Shown piece by piece: positions 1 to 10,029 of a stretch of 64,000 bases of DNA. A program made the translations under genes and the position numbers. Numbering within the stretch: the stretch's first letter is position 1; every line of letters begins with the position of its first letter. Where the stretch lies: NCBI GenBank assembly GCA_016858145.1, contig JAEHOE010000001.1, forward strand, positions 62,001-126,000, read 5' to 3'. The notes below the pieces were generated by a model, which was given only the letters and a program-made list of their open reading frames with translations, searched no databases and was not told where the DNA came from. This DNA is from Edaphochlamys debaryana. Lineage: Eukaryota > Chlorophyta > Chlorophyceae > Chlamydomonadales.

Positions 1-485
1 CCCGTGGTAGTGCATGAAGCTGAACGCGCTATGCCTGGAGTGTAAGGCAGGGCATATAAACAATGAAGGGCTGTGATGGGCTGTGGTGAGCAGGAGCAGG
101 AGAGTGGACACAGGTGTAGGGGCACCGACAGGACAAAGGCTTTAACAACATTAGTGCTGCATCCATACGTCCGTGTCTTGCCAACATCCTGCAATCCTGC
201 GCCCCGCCCAAGCCGCTCCAGCCCGCCCCAGCCCAGATCCTCTCATGTACTTCCTAAACCATCTAGACCATCTTGCTTGCCCTCAACGCTTCCCAAGCCA
301 CTCAATGACGTCCATAATGCCATGCCACCACAAAACATGCCTTTGGCTCCAAACAGTTCCTGCGCCAAATGCCAACAACCAAAAGGCGCCCGGGGCCCTC
401 TTGGCCCATCCATCCATCCCATCCTCCAAGTGCAAGTGCCTGTTACGCTGAGGACAAGCTGAAGCTGCTATTATGCATATGGCTA

Positions 486-1372
486 CTATGCCATGGCCTC
501 GGCCTCGGCCTCGGTCTCGCCATCGGCGGGGTCAACCTGCAGCACGGCGCCCTGCACGGCAGCGCCCTCCTCCATGGCGGGGGCGTCCGCCCCTCCCTCG
601 GGGTACCAGATGCCCAGGTGTGAGGGCAGGCGGTCCAGGACGACGGGGTCGGTGAGGGCGTTGGTGAAGATGGGAGCGTAGGTCAGGGACACGCGCTCTA
701 CCCAGATGAGCCCCTCCACGGTGCTGGTGATGGGCCAGGGGACCGAGCGGGGTTCGGGGTGCAGGAAGGCGTGACTGCGGTTCTCGTTGAGCAGGCCCCA
801 GGCCCTGGTGTGGGGGCAGAGAATGGGGGTGCAGCGCTCGAGGTCGTGGTCAGACAGCTCGACAAAGGGCAGCTCGAGGCGCAGCCGGGACACCAGGTCC
901 TCGTAGCTGATCTCGCAGAAGAAGCAGTCCGGGTCGATGTGGCCGCCTGCGTACAGGGTGCCGATGGTGACGTCGCCAGCGGGAATCCAGGCCTGTGAGG
1001 AAGCGGAGGGTAAGGGAGGGGGAGGGAGATCTGCAGGATCGGAAGGACTCTACTGCCTTTGCTGGCCCTTTTGGAGACCCCATGAGGGCCAGACGCAACG
1101 TATGGCTGGCCAGCGCTGAACTAAGATAGGCGACTGACCTGGACCGGGTGCACGCCCAGGGCGTTCTTGGGAATCAGGGAGGCGGCGTAAACGTCCTGAA
1201 TCCTGAATAGGGGCGTGATGGGGCCGCTCCGGCGGAGGACAGAACCTATGGAGCAGCGGGCAGGCTGTCGCAGCTTGAGGCCGTGGTTGCCTCCCAGGGG
1301 AGTGCCGGGGCGGATCATCCAGTGAGTATCCGTGCCTGCGGCGATAACGTGGGAGTCCACCTCGTGTGCCAT
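486..1372 (-). CDS. Two-exon gene, unrecognised protein (about 246 aa)
   Basis: Two minus-strand exons join in phase: 1372-1139 (ATG to a CAG|GTCAGT donor) and 992-486 (acceptor TCCTCACAG, TAG stop). The reading is free of low complexity apart from a Glu/Ala tail (EAEAEA) and has ordinary composition, with several Cys, His and Trp in the middle (for example DCFFCE and RCTPILCPH). A pyrimidine-rich stretch ending in CAG lies four bases before the ATG, so a non-coding 5' exon is likely. An upstream coding exon ending at the GTAAGG donor near 1449 would not join in this frame. No family is recognised; no signal peptide or membrane segment is evident. The splice signals and uninterrupted phase are the evidence that it is a gene; the product is unknown. 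Confidence 0.55.
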
Positions 1373-1860
1373 TTCTCTGGGGGAGAAGGCAAGGAGAGTG
1401 GGAAAGCGGCCGCGGGGTTGGGGATGGTGGGGGATAAGGCCTTACGATGCTGGCTAAAAAGCTCAGGGAGGCAGAGATAACGGGGGGGTCCGTGAGCAGG
1501 AGCAACCGCGGGCTAGGGGCTAGGGGCGCGACCTGTGGAACGGCCCCCGGGCGTGCTCCTCTACAGCGAGCCAGAGCAGGCAGCGATGGCTGCAAGCCAG
1601 TCCAGCCAGGCAACAACGGAGAGCACTCGAGAGCAAACAAAGCCCGCGCTTACTTGAATTACTTGGACGCGAGCGACGCGTGAGGGGCAGGAGCAGGGTG
1701 CAGCGTTCGGGGATACGCGTTAAAGACGTGATTTGTGGTGATCACAAGCTGGCAGCGGCAACTTGAGCTATAAGAAGGCGCCCGGGCGAGTTCCAGAAGT
1801 GTACGAGCACATGAAGGCATCTGTCAAGGACGTCGCGAAAGGCGCGAAAGGCGCGAAGAG

Positions 1861-1967
1861 GGGCTACGGAGGGAAGGGCTACGGTGGGCTACGGTGGGGT
1901 GGCCGTAGAGGGGGGGGGGGGTTACGATGGGCTACGGTGGGGTGGCCGTAAAGGGGGGGGGGGGGTA
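1861..1967. repeat. Short G-rich tandem repeat
   Basis: Two to three imperfect copies of a roughly 40-bp unit built on GG(C)TACGGTGGGG followed by GTGGCCGTA and a run of 8-13 G. It lies just upstream of the retrotransposon fragment at 2.0 kb. Reading frames through it (Gly-rich) are a by-product of the repeat. Confidence 0.6.
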
Positions 1968-2022
1968 ACGGAGGACAAGGGACTCTACCCCCCCATTACG
2001 GACTCAAGTAGTCCCATAGGGA

Positions 2023-3125
2023 ATGCGGACAGTAGGCACGGCAGTCCGCTGCCTAGATGAGCTGGAGCGCATCCGAGGGACGCACGGGCTGGGGGGTAGC
2101 CCAGGCCGCGCTCTCGCACGGGCGAGGGCCCAGATCAACAGGTCATATGCCGAAAGGGTAGTACAGAGCATGCTGGGCACGCAGGTGGGAGCGCTCCCGC
2201 CAGCACTCCGCAATGGACTAGACATGGCACAGCGCCTGGGCGCGCTTAATAACCGACTCCCGGCCAGGTGGGCCGAAGCAGCACGGAGGGGGATGATCTT
2301 GCGGCTGCCCCAGGCGAAGAAGAAGCATGGGCGAATATTACCAGGGTCATGGGCTGGGAGGGCCATACCCGGTAGGTGGCGCTTTACGCTTACCCCCTCT
2401 CAGCTGGTGCTCGGAGGCGGTTCCTGCTGTAACCATCGCATCCTGGGAGGATGTCAGTTTGGTCAAGTTGACAGTTAGCCTGGCTACGCACTTGCAGATG
2501 GGCTCGGCCCGGGCTAGACTAGCGCGGAAACATGCACTGTACATTCAGGAGGCGTACGGCGCAGACACGGCATCAGCAGAAGCAGTGGCAAGTCTGAAAG
2601 CGGTTTGGCCGAGGTTTTGGAGCATTAAGTGGGACCCGGGCAATAAAGAGCCCTTGTGGAGGCTTGCGATGGACGGCTTCCCGGGCTTTGGTATGCACCG
2701 GAGCCAGTTCGGAACACAGAACATGGCGAGGTGCCAGTGTGGGCGGGCAATGGACCAAGGCGATCGGCTCCACCATTTCTGGTATTGTCCAGCCGCTGTG
2801 GCTGGTCGTATGCGCCTTAGTCATGGTATAGGCAGAGCGGTGAAACGGCACGAGGTGTGGCTTGCTGTGCCCCCGGAGGGCACCAGGATTCATGCACGAG
2901 TGTGGGATGTGGTGTGTCTGGCCGCGGTATGCGCGATGGACCGGGCAAGGAGGTACAAATATGCGCACAGGGATGCTCAGGATCACGCCTTGATGATGGC
3001 ACAGGTTTTAGCAGTAGCACGAGGCGAGTTCGCACAGGGGCTGGGACGAGGTACCAGCTGACCACCCGTTCCTAGCGGCCAGTGCCAATGGTTCAGTGCA
3101 GTATGCAGGCCCGGACGCCCCTTGA
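2023..3125 (+). mobile_element. Non-LTR retrotransposon 3' part, decayed (post-RT region with zinc-finger motif)
   Basis: Two overlapping plus-strand frames (2023-2478 and 2327-3061) and a third that takes over near 3040 together encode a region like the segment after the reverse transcriptase of LINE-type elements. A zf-RVT-like pattern is visible: CQCG, then about nine residues, then HHFWYC. It is preceded by a Trp/Pro-rich stretch (KEPLWRLAMDG). The RT itself is absent, so the copy is 5'-truncated. The reading changes frame around 2300-2400 and again near 3040; after the second change it reads PADHPFLAAS and stops at 3123-3125. The same C-terminal segment (RVWDVVCLAA; PADHPFL) recurs on the minus strand at 22168-22652, which shows it is a repeated element. 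Exact family (L1-, RTE- or other type) not determined. Confidence 0.6.
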
Positions 3126-3140
3126 AGGAGGCGGGGCACA

Positions 3141-3335
3141 CTCTGCGGCGCACAACAAATGGGAGGGAGCCGCAGAGGGGGGGCTTTCGCTCAGCGGCGC
3201 ATAACAAAGAGGAGGGAGCCGCAGGGCAGGGGCCTGGACCGGGTGAGCTGTATGTGGCGGATGATGGGATGTGCACCTTGAAGAGAGGGGACATAGCCCT
3301 CTGCGGCGCAAAACAAACGGGAGGGAGCCGCAGAG
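3141..3335. repeat. Three copies of a 37-bp hairpin-forming repeat
   Basis: Copies at about 3141-3177, 3190-3225 and 3299-3335 share CTCTGCGGCGCA, an A-rich centre (AACAAA) and GGGAGGGAGCCGCAG. In copies 1 and 3 the ends CTCTGCGGC and GCCGCAGAG are perfect reverse complements, so each can fold as a 9-bp stem. They lie directly after the retrotransposon stop codon, in what would be its 3' untranslated region. Confidence 0.7.
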
Positions 3336-4562
3336 TGGGAGTGGACGTAGGGCCAGGAGGGCCAGGCTCGAGGGGTACGGCAAACACTGTGAGGACACGC
3401 GCCGTCAGTGGTTGTTGGGAGTTGTGTGAAAAGGTTGTGGTAGGAGGGGCCAGGAGGACCATGATTGAGAGGTATACGGCAAACCGGTTGTTGGGAAGTT
3501 CGTGAACAGATATTGGTCTGGAGGCGAGGCCGAGGTGAGGCCTTCGATACGAGCTGAGCACGGTCATTGCGGCTAAGATGGGACCTGAGCGAGGTCAGTG
3601 CAAGTCATGACAGGGACTTGCGTTTTGGCTTGCAGGGGGCAAGCCCGTGGGGTGGGTCGCTTGGCCCCAGCGTTCAGCGCTGTGACCCCAGGGGGGGTCC
3701 TTCATTGTAAACACCGAGGACTGGGCCTCGCTGGGCCCTGGGCCAGCTTCTGTCACCCTTCGTACAAATCAAGTACCGCGGACACCCCTGTCTCGCTAAG
3801 ACCCCTTGTTTCCCCGTCCCGCTGCACCCTTGCCTGGACCCACCTGGGCCTCGCTGGGCCCAGCCCACCTGGGCTGGGCCCTTCGCCACGCACCCGAGTC
3901 CCCCGCTCATGGCCCATACCACACCCCAAGCTCCCCGGTCTCCCGGCACGCTTCCGCACCCGCATCTACGCCACCGCCTCCGCTGCGCATACCTGCTCAC
4001 CCCGCTGATACCGTCACGCTACAACCCCCGCTGCAATCCCCGCTGCTACCCCGCTTCTAGTCACGCTGCTTCTACTGTCCCGCACGTCTGAAGTCCCGCT
4101 TCTCCCCTCTCCCGTCGCTGCTGCTGCTCGGGTGACCCGGCCGCAACGGTCCAGGGCGCATTGCCACAAGGCCCCTCAGCCCCCTCCCAAGTCGCGGAAA
4201 AGTCCGGTCCGGTGGTGGTCTCCGGGCGCCTCCAGCGCGCGCATCACCCCAGCTCGGCTTCCATTGTTAACAACTGCATCACCTCTTTTCAACCAGCAAG
4301 GCCAGAGCTGGTGGTGAGCGCTGGAGCATGAGCTGACGGGTGCGCCGTACGCCCGCGAGGCACAGTCCCAGAACGTTTCCCTTGGCCACTGGAGCAGGGG
4401 CCCGAGGCGCCCCCCCCCACCCGAGCCACTCCGCCTGCCTTCCCCCACTTCCCTCACTGGCCTGCGCCCTTTCAGCACCTCAACCCTTGCCGGTGGGCTG
4501 CTCCTCGCCTCCGTCTAGTCTAGGTATAGCCTGCTTGGGCCAACCGCGGGCGAATAAGTGAC
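3336..4562. other. No gene seen; C-rich spacer
   Basis: Open frames here are short, Pro/Arg-rich and overlap on both strands, as expected from C-rich sequence. A few short imperfect repeats of CTGGGCCTCGCTGGGCCC occur at 3720-3870. No splice-consistent coding region or RNA gene was identified. Confidence 0.5.
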
Positions 4563-5389
4563 GGGGCAGCCCCCCTGAATGAAACGTGCCTCCTTTGGAG
4601 AGCTTTAGGCCCAGGTTCCAGGTGGCGGTTATGGTGAACCGCAGCATTGGAAAGTGTGATCGGGTAAGTGTAAGCAAAAGGTGAAGCTGGCGGGGCCGAA
4701 AGGCGCGGCGGGGGGCACGAGTGCGGTGCAAGGTGGCCCTCCAGCAGGCGCGAGTGTTCACATGCAGGGTTCTTTTGGCCATGCAGTTGGGGCCTGTCGT
4801 TGCTCTTAGCTGGACAATCAATGCGTGGCCGGACAGCTGATGGCATAGACACGAAGATCAGCCGTGCGGGTCCGGGTATGCGGGTGCAGCGCGGGGCTGA
4901 GCAGACGTCGGCTCGCACGGCCGCACGCGTCGGGCCGTGCCGTGCCCGGGCTGCCGGAGCCCCTAACTGGAAATCGCACCCCAGAGCAACTTCATCTCAG
5001 TGCCATTCTATACTCACACACTTCAATATAGCCCCTGATAAGCAAACAGCAGCTAGCGTGCTTGCGAACCAGCCTCGAGGGCGTGGCGCGAAAGAGAAAT
5101 TCTGGACTCCTCTCACGCCCTCTTGAACTGTGTCATAAGGCTACGAGCGTTTCCTCTTAGCCGCTGTCCTCACTGGTGCCGCGCTCCCGGGCTGCGCTAT
5201 TTTGCTCACATTGCGCAAAAGCCGCAAACGCCGTCGCGACGCTGTTGAACCACTACTGCCACGAACCGGGGGACTGCATCTGCGTCCGAGGTGCGCCAAT
5301 CTTTGTGTGTGGGGGGGTGTCACTCGCGACCGGTCGAGCCCTTCTTGCTTCCAATTCGCGCTCACGCCGTCTCTCGCGCTGCCGTGCAG

Positions 5390-6420
5390 AGCTCCCAAGA
5401 CCTGTGCACAGCTGCGAGGTGTCTGCTGGGTGAGCGGGTCGTGGCATTCGCACTTCCGCCAGGGCGGCGGGTCGGGATGCGCGGTGAATGCCTACACTTC
5501 CGGCGGCAGGTAGCGTGGTTGGCGCCCGCTGCTGCCTCGAGCTCTCGTCCGCTGGGCGCGGCGACCGCCATGCAAGGTTGTGCATCAGCAGCGCGCGCGT
5601 GCGTGCATCACTCGCGGCTGCCGCACTTCCACCCCTTTATCACTCGCGGCCGCTTTGTCGCGCTCTGCAGAGGTCGCTCAATACGCTTGACTTCTGTCGC
5701 GCCCGGCTTCTGCTGCAGCACTTGTTGGGTGAGCGAGGGAAGCACGCACGGTGGCACATGCTCCACCGCGGCCCATCCAGCGGTCAGATGCATTGTTACC
5801 ACCACAGCGTTCGCGCCGCTGCTGTGCGCCTCTATCGCTCGCTCCTTTGGTCGGTGTCCCCTGCTGCTGCCGGCCAGTCGGCAGGTGCAGCGGCCGCAAA
5901 GCCAGGCTGTGTGCTTCTGTGCTGCCGTACAGGCCTCTTGACACCACACCAAGACCGTGCTCCTCGCGTGTGCGGTGTCTGTTGATTGGGTGAGCAGGGC
6001 TAGCAGGGCGGTAGGGCGGTGCAGGGTGTGGTCCGCACGGCCGTGTAGCAGGCCAGCCTGATGAGGGGAAGAGCAGTGACGACCAAGGGATGGGGAACAA
6101 GTAAGGGGCTTGCCTTCGCCACTCGCCTCTCATGCCCCATGCACCTCGCTCCCCCCGGCGTTTGGCTTGGGCGGGTGTGGCGGCCGCACTTCGACGTTGC
6201 ATGCGCCTCGGCCCTGCTCAGCCCACTGCCCCATGACTGGCTGATACCGTGCAGGATCAGCACTAGACCTGCCTCGCTGCAGCGGCTGCTGGGTGAGCCA
6301 CAGGGCGTGAGGAGAACAGCTGGCTTGGGCCAGTATCGTGGCTCTTCCTTTGCAGCCTTCGTTTTGTTGTGTAACGTGGACTTGGCGCCACTCCTTCCCT
6401 GTGATTGTTTCTGCATGCAG
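5390..6420 (+). other. Array of short putative leader exons (left copy)
   Basis: Four short segments each begin after a C/T-rich stretch ending in CAG and end in TGG|GTGAGC: 5390-5429, 5671-5728, 5933-5989 and 6255-6292. The ATG-bearing exon then starts at 6421 after TGCATGCAG. Segment lengths are 38-58 bp and the spacing is about 260-320 bp. Joined to the last exon, the 6255-6292 segment has an in-frame TAG, so these would be untranslated. The regular acceptor-donor pairing is what is seen; that they are real exons is inference. Confidence 0.35.
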
Positions 6421-6424
6421 AAGG

Positions 6425-6907
6425 ATGAACGCTCTGCTGGCGCAAGCCGCACACCACCCAACGCATATGGGCCAAGCACTGCAAGCGGCATCCCAGGCAG
6501 CAGCCCCGGCCGGGCCTGCGCAGTTGCAGCAGATCCAGCAGACGCTCCAGGCCCTGCAGCAGGGGCAGCAGATCCAGCAGCAGACGCTCCAGGCCCAGCA
6601 GCAGACGCTCCAGGCCCTGCAGCAGGGGCAGCAGGACCTGCAGCAGACGCTGGTCCCCGTGATTGCAGCCGCGGCGCACAGCCACAACTTCGAGGTCATT
6701 GACGACGCGGAGCCGCCGCTCATGGGCGTGCCGGACGCCGCCGGCAACGTCCCCGCCGGCTTCCCGCTGATGCGCGCGGCCCTGCGGGCCATGGACGGGC
6801 CCGCACTGTCCACCCTGCTGCTGGCCTACAACGTGCCGCCGCTGCACGACGTGGAGGCGCGCAGGCAGCAGCTGGCCCGGTTCATTCACCTGCGGCTTCC
6901 CGCCTAG
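6425..6907 (+). CDS. Gln-rich coiled-coil protein with possible SAP-like C-terminus (left copy, 160 aa)
   Basis: The ATG at 6425 is four bases after a TGCATGCAG acceptor and the frame runs to TAG at 6905-6907. Residues about 30-80 are a Gln/Leu repeat (QQTLQAL, QQGQQ) with coiled-coil character. After a linker (FEVIDDAEPP), the last 50 residues form two predicted helices around a YNVPPLHDVEARRQQLARF segment. That layout resembles a SAP helix-extension-helix DNA-binding motif, but this is only a pattern impression. An almost identical ORF lies at 16230-16712. Because it sits in a duplicated unit in a transposon-rich region it may belong to a mobile element rather than a host gene. The function is unknown. 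Confidence 0.5.
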   Translation: MNALLAQAAHHPTHMGQALQAASQAAAPAGPAQLQQIQQTLQALQQGQQIQQQTLQAQQQTLQALQQGQQDLQQTLVPVIAAAAHSHNFEVIDDAEPPLMGVPDAAGNVPAGFPLMRAALRAMDGPALSTLLLAYNVPPLHDVEARRQQLARFIHLRLPA

Positions 6908-7370
6908 TCAGGTGCACCGGGGAGCGAGGCGAGAATATCTGGGGTTGCAGGCGCTGCCTGCCCAGCCTGCACGCTGTTCCCTCTGCCGCGCAAGTTTGCC
7001 GTGCACCATGCGCGGGCCTTGTTGGCGCATGTGGCGCTGGCCAACCGACGATCCGGCGTGCCCCCATCCCGCTCCGGGCAGGCCATGGCGGCGCCGATGC
7101 GCTAGCCCAGGACGGGGATGGCGGTGGCCGGTCGATGCAACGGCTGCGCCCTTGCGGCTCGGTCAGAGGGACGCTGCTGGCCGATGATGGGGCGTCGTCC
7201 ACCGGGGGGCATGCTGGGCTTCTCCAAATCGTTGTGGGCCAGTCCAGGAGCATGCAAGGGCAGGCAGGCTGGGTAGCGGCAGCCTCAGGAAACGGCGGAG
7301 CGCTCACGGAGGATATCGTGCTGGTTGTGGCTTGGGTGCTCCCGTTGCGCGGCCCCACGGGGTGGCGCAT

Positions 7371-8058
7371 GGCAGGCAGGCAGTGTTTGGTGGCTCAGCC
7401 AGGCATGCTGCACATGCGAGGCAAGGGTGGGTGAGGACACTGCCGAGCCGCTAGGGATGCGGGGCGGTGGGCCCCGTAGGGGGGTGGTAGCAGCAGCGTG
7501 CAACGTCCTGGAGTGGGCCCCCGCCATGTGCACTGGTGTAGGAGAGGCGCCTGTTGGTTCGGTGCTTTCTGTGGTGGCGGTGCTAAGTCGCGGTCTGATG
7601 GGCAGAGGGCGCAGTGGGTGTGCAGAGGGGGTTTGGGGCCTGCCTGCCTGACCAGGCCTGGGCGGCCGCGAAAGCGGGAGTGGGCAAGCGCTTGAACGCT
7701 CTGAACGACGAGGGGGTCAATTTATGTGAAGGCAGGCGTGGGATCAGAAGCTGGGTGTCTGTCAGGTAGGATGCAGTCAATGGGTGGGGGGGAAGGGGGG
7801 GGCAAGCCCGGGGGGACCCACGGACCCCTGTTGTGCGGTAGGCACTAGAAGCGCCCCTTGGGTGCTCGTGCTAACCTGTACCAGCAACTCCTTACTTGAT
7901 TTGCGTGGCTGTTTGGTGGAAGTGCACCCCACAATGCTATGCTGACGCCGGCCTGCGGCCTAGGCGATCGGGGATCAGGATATGACAGGGTTTCGGGTGC
8001 CGGGAAGTCACCCTGGGATGGTCGTGCTGCTGTACGGCATTCCGCCCTGACTTGGTTG
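7371..8058. other. No gene seen between the left repeat unit and the Gypsy LTR
   Basis: The sequence departs from the right-hand repeat copy at about 7370. Only short frames with no splice support are present. It contains G-rich stretches (7785-7815) but no recognised feature. Confidence 0.4.
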
Positions 8059-8175
8059 CCGCCCTCCGGTAGAGGGGCCCACTTTGCAGTAGACAAGTGG
8101 TGGAGAAGGTCACGCCTTCTCGGTGACCGTTCTGAAGCTTCCCAAACATAGCTTCCGCTGAACGCACTCTCAACA
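8059..8175 (+). repeat. 5' LTR candidate (117 bp)
   Basis: Starts CCGCCCTCCGGTAGAGG and ends CGCACTCTCAACA. It matches 13981-14097 at 116 of 117 positions; the single difference is C here and T there at the seventh base before the final CTCAACA... end segment. It is short for a Gypsy LTR and does not begin with the usual TG, so the true boundary may be longer on one side. Confidence 0.7.
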
Positions 8176-8179
8176 TCTT

Positions 8180-8190
8180 TGGTCGCGGGA
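8180..8190 (+). other. Primer binding site candidate
   Basis: TGGTCGCGGGA begins five bases after the 5' LTR. TGG is the usual first triplet of a tRNA-primed minus-strand start because it pairs with the tRNA CCA end. The matching tRNA was not identified, so this rests on position and the first three bases. Confidence 0.35.
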
Positions 8191-8531
8191 CGTGCGAAGC
8201 TGAGGGCCCTTGACCGCAAGGCCTATCGGCTACTCATCCAGGGCGGGCTTGACCCCTACGGCACGCGCCGTCCAGTAGGTGCGCTGCTGGGGAGCGGAGA
8301 GCCTGCTCCGCCATTTTAGATGCCGGGACGTGGCGACAGCGGCGCAACGCTGTCCTCATTCCCCCTGAGCAACCAGTTCGAGGCCCTGCACCTTGGTGCG
8401 TGTGCCTGAGTTGGTTAAGGTTGTTTTCGCGCTGAGAGCGCTGAGCTGACGGGGACTTGACCGGCATCATTCCGGCCCCTTCGCTCCTGACTGCGGCTTG
8501 CGAGCTAGCAGACCATCCTACTGGCCTTCTG

Positions 8532-8554
8532 ACAATTGGGCGCTGCCCAATTGT
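8532..8554. other. Perfect stem-loop in the Gypsy leader
   Basis: ACAATTGGGC and its exact reverse complement are separated by only GCT. The structure ends 18 bases before the probable gag ATG at 8573 and could be a leader RNA hairpin. Confidence 0.6.
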
Positions 8555-8572
8555 GTCCTCTTGAACCCGCGT

Positions 8573-9888
8573 ATGTCGGACGAGGAACTCGACATGGCCG
8601 GTAACGAGGATGTGGAGATGGACAGGAACGTTCGGGATCGTTCGAACCAAGCTCAGCAGAGCACACCACGGGTGCTCAGGCTGGGGGCGGGGCGAGCGGT
8701 TCCAACGTTGCCGTGTCCAGGGAGATGCTTGAGGGCATGTTCAAGGAGTTTGGCGCGAGCCTCCTGCAGAGCTTCAGCCCTCTGCTAGCTGGCATCCCTT
8801 CCCGTGCGCCAGCGACGGGTGCCAAGTCGACCGGCGCCGGCGGGCTGGCTGCGGCGGGTGCGGGTGCGGCCTCAGACCAGCAGGCCGAGGGTGCTGGTGG
8901 GGGTGGAGGCCCCCGGCCCCCCACCGTTCCCATGCCTCTGTATGACGGCAGCCGCGATGCTGCTGAGAACTACTGGGAGCTGTTCCGCAACTGGTGCCGG
9001 ACTCAGAACGTTCCGGACGACAAGGCGGTCCTGGGCCTGAAGACGGCTGAGGGGCCCCATGCGCTTGAGTGTGCGCTGTGGGTCACCGACCTAGCGCGCA
9101 CGCTCGAGAAGCAGAAGGGCTGCATGAGCCTTGAGACGCTTCGGGCAGCCTTCTTCGGGAGGTGGAACCCGGAGGTGAGGCCAAGGGAGGATGTGGCCTT
9201 AGAACACCTGATAGCTTCCGACATAACCCAAGGAAAGGGTGACGTGGCAAGCTATTACGGGCGGTTCATGGGAGAGGTTGAGAGGACCACAGGCCTGACC
9301 GAGCGGGCACGGGTGATGCTCTTCAAGCGAGGGCTTGCCGAGCCGCTGCGGTCAGAGTGCCAAGCCGATGCTGGGGGAAATGAATTTCTGACGCTAGAGC
9401 AGCTGAGGCAGTTTGCCATTGGCGCTGAGCGCAAGGAGAACGCACGCCGCGCAGCGGGTGCGGGGGGGGGGGGGGCGTGAAGGGGGCGACGGTGGCTGCT
9501 GCTGCGGCACCTGACTCGAAGACTGCTGGAGGACCGCCCCCGCAAGTCGCAGCACACCGAGGGTGCGGGCCGCGGCGGTGGCGGAGGCTGGAGCCGCGGT
9601 GGCGGCGGCAGTGGCGGCGGCCGCGGCGGTGGCGGTGGCGGCGGCTCGGGCTCCTTCCTGGGCAAGCCGCCGGACGCCGCCTGGACGGCGGAGTCCGATA
9701 CGATGGGATTGGGTGGAGTGAAGCTGACCTGGTCGCAGAAGCAGCAGTTCCTCAACCAGGGGCTCTGCTACAAGTGCGGCCAGCCGGGCCACCGGGTGTC
9801 CTCCTGCCGCTCCGCTGGCGGTGGTGGCGGTGGTGGACGCGGTGGTAGCCACGGCGGCGGCGGCGGCCGCGGAGGCGGACGCGGCTGA
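8573..9888 (+). pseudogene. Gypsy gag (capsid plus CCHC zinc knuckle), frameshifted
   Basis: The probable start is ATG at 8573 (MSDEELDMAG), an acidic leader. The frame changes near 8670 to the one reading VSREMLEGMF from 8713. The central region (YWELFRNWCR, then FGRWNPEVRPRED, then YYGRFMGEVERTTGL) has the layout of a retrotransposon gag domain. An 11-13 base G run at about 9464-9476 leads to a TGA at 9478-9480. The main frame is regained beyond a C run near 9535 and continues through a Gly/Arg-rich linker into CYKCGQPGHRVSSC, a CCHC zinc knuckle, then an RGG-like tail ending in TGA at 9886-9888. The product would bind element RNA in the virus-like particle. Both breaks in the middle are at homopolymers, so some could be sequencing errors. 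Confidence 0.75.
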
Positions 9889-10029
9889 AAGGCGGCCCAG
9901 CTGTCATGTGGCGGGCAAGCTGGGGCTGAGAACGCAGGAAGGGATGAGAAGCCGACAGAGGGCGGCTTAGTTGATGGCGCTAAGGCGTGTGAGCGTCAAG
10001 TTGAGAAGAGGCAGACTGGGGCTGCCTCA

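Larger units (their letters stand above)
4563..7370. repeat. Large direct repeat, left copy (about 2.8 kb)
   Basis: This segment is nearly identical to 14393-17183, starting at the shared CCCCCCTGAATGAAA and ending near GGCCCCACGGGGTGGC. Differences are scattered substitutions and small indels, for example an indel of about 10 bp near 5250 and one near 5998. Past the end the two copies diverge completely. Each copy contains a small Gln-rich ORF and its leader. The pair encloses the Ty3/Gypsy element. It could be a recent segmental or tandem gene duplication, or the two long terminal units of a larger composite element; the sequence alone does not decide. Confidence 0.85.

Noticed and set aside
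1763..1951. Small Gly/Lys-rich plus-strand frame
   Set aside because: It is the translation of the G-rich tandem repeat and has no independent support.
9394..9852. Minus-strand frames over gag
   Set aside because: Ala/Thr-rich shadows of the Gly-rich gag linker.
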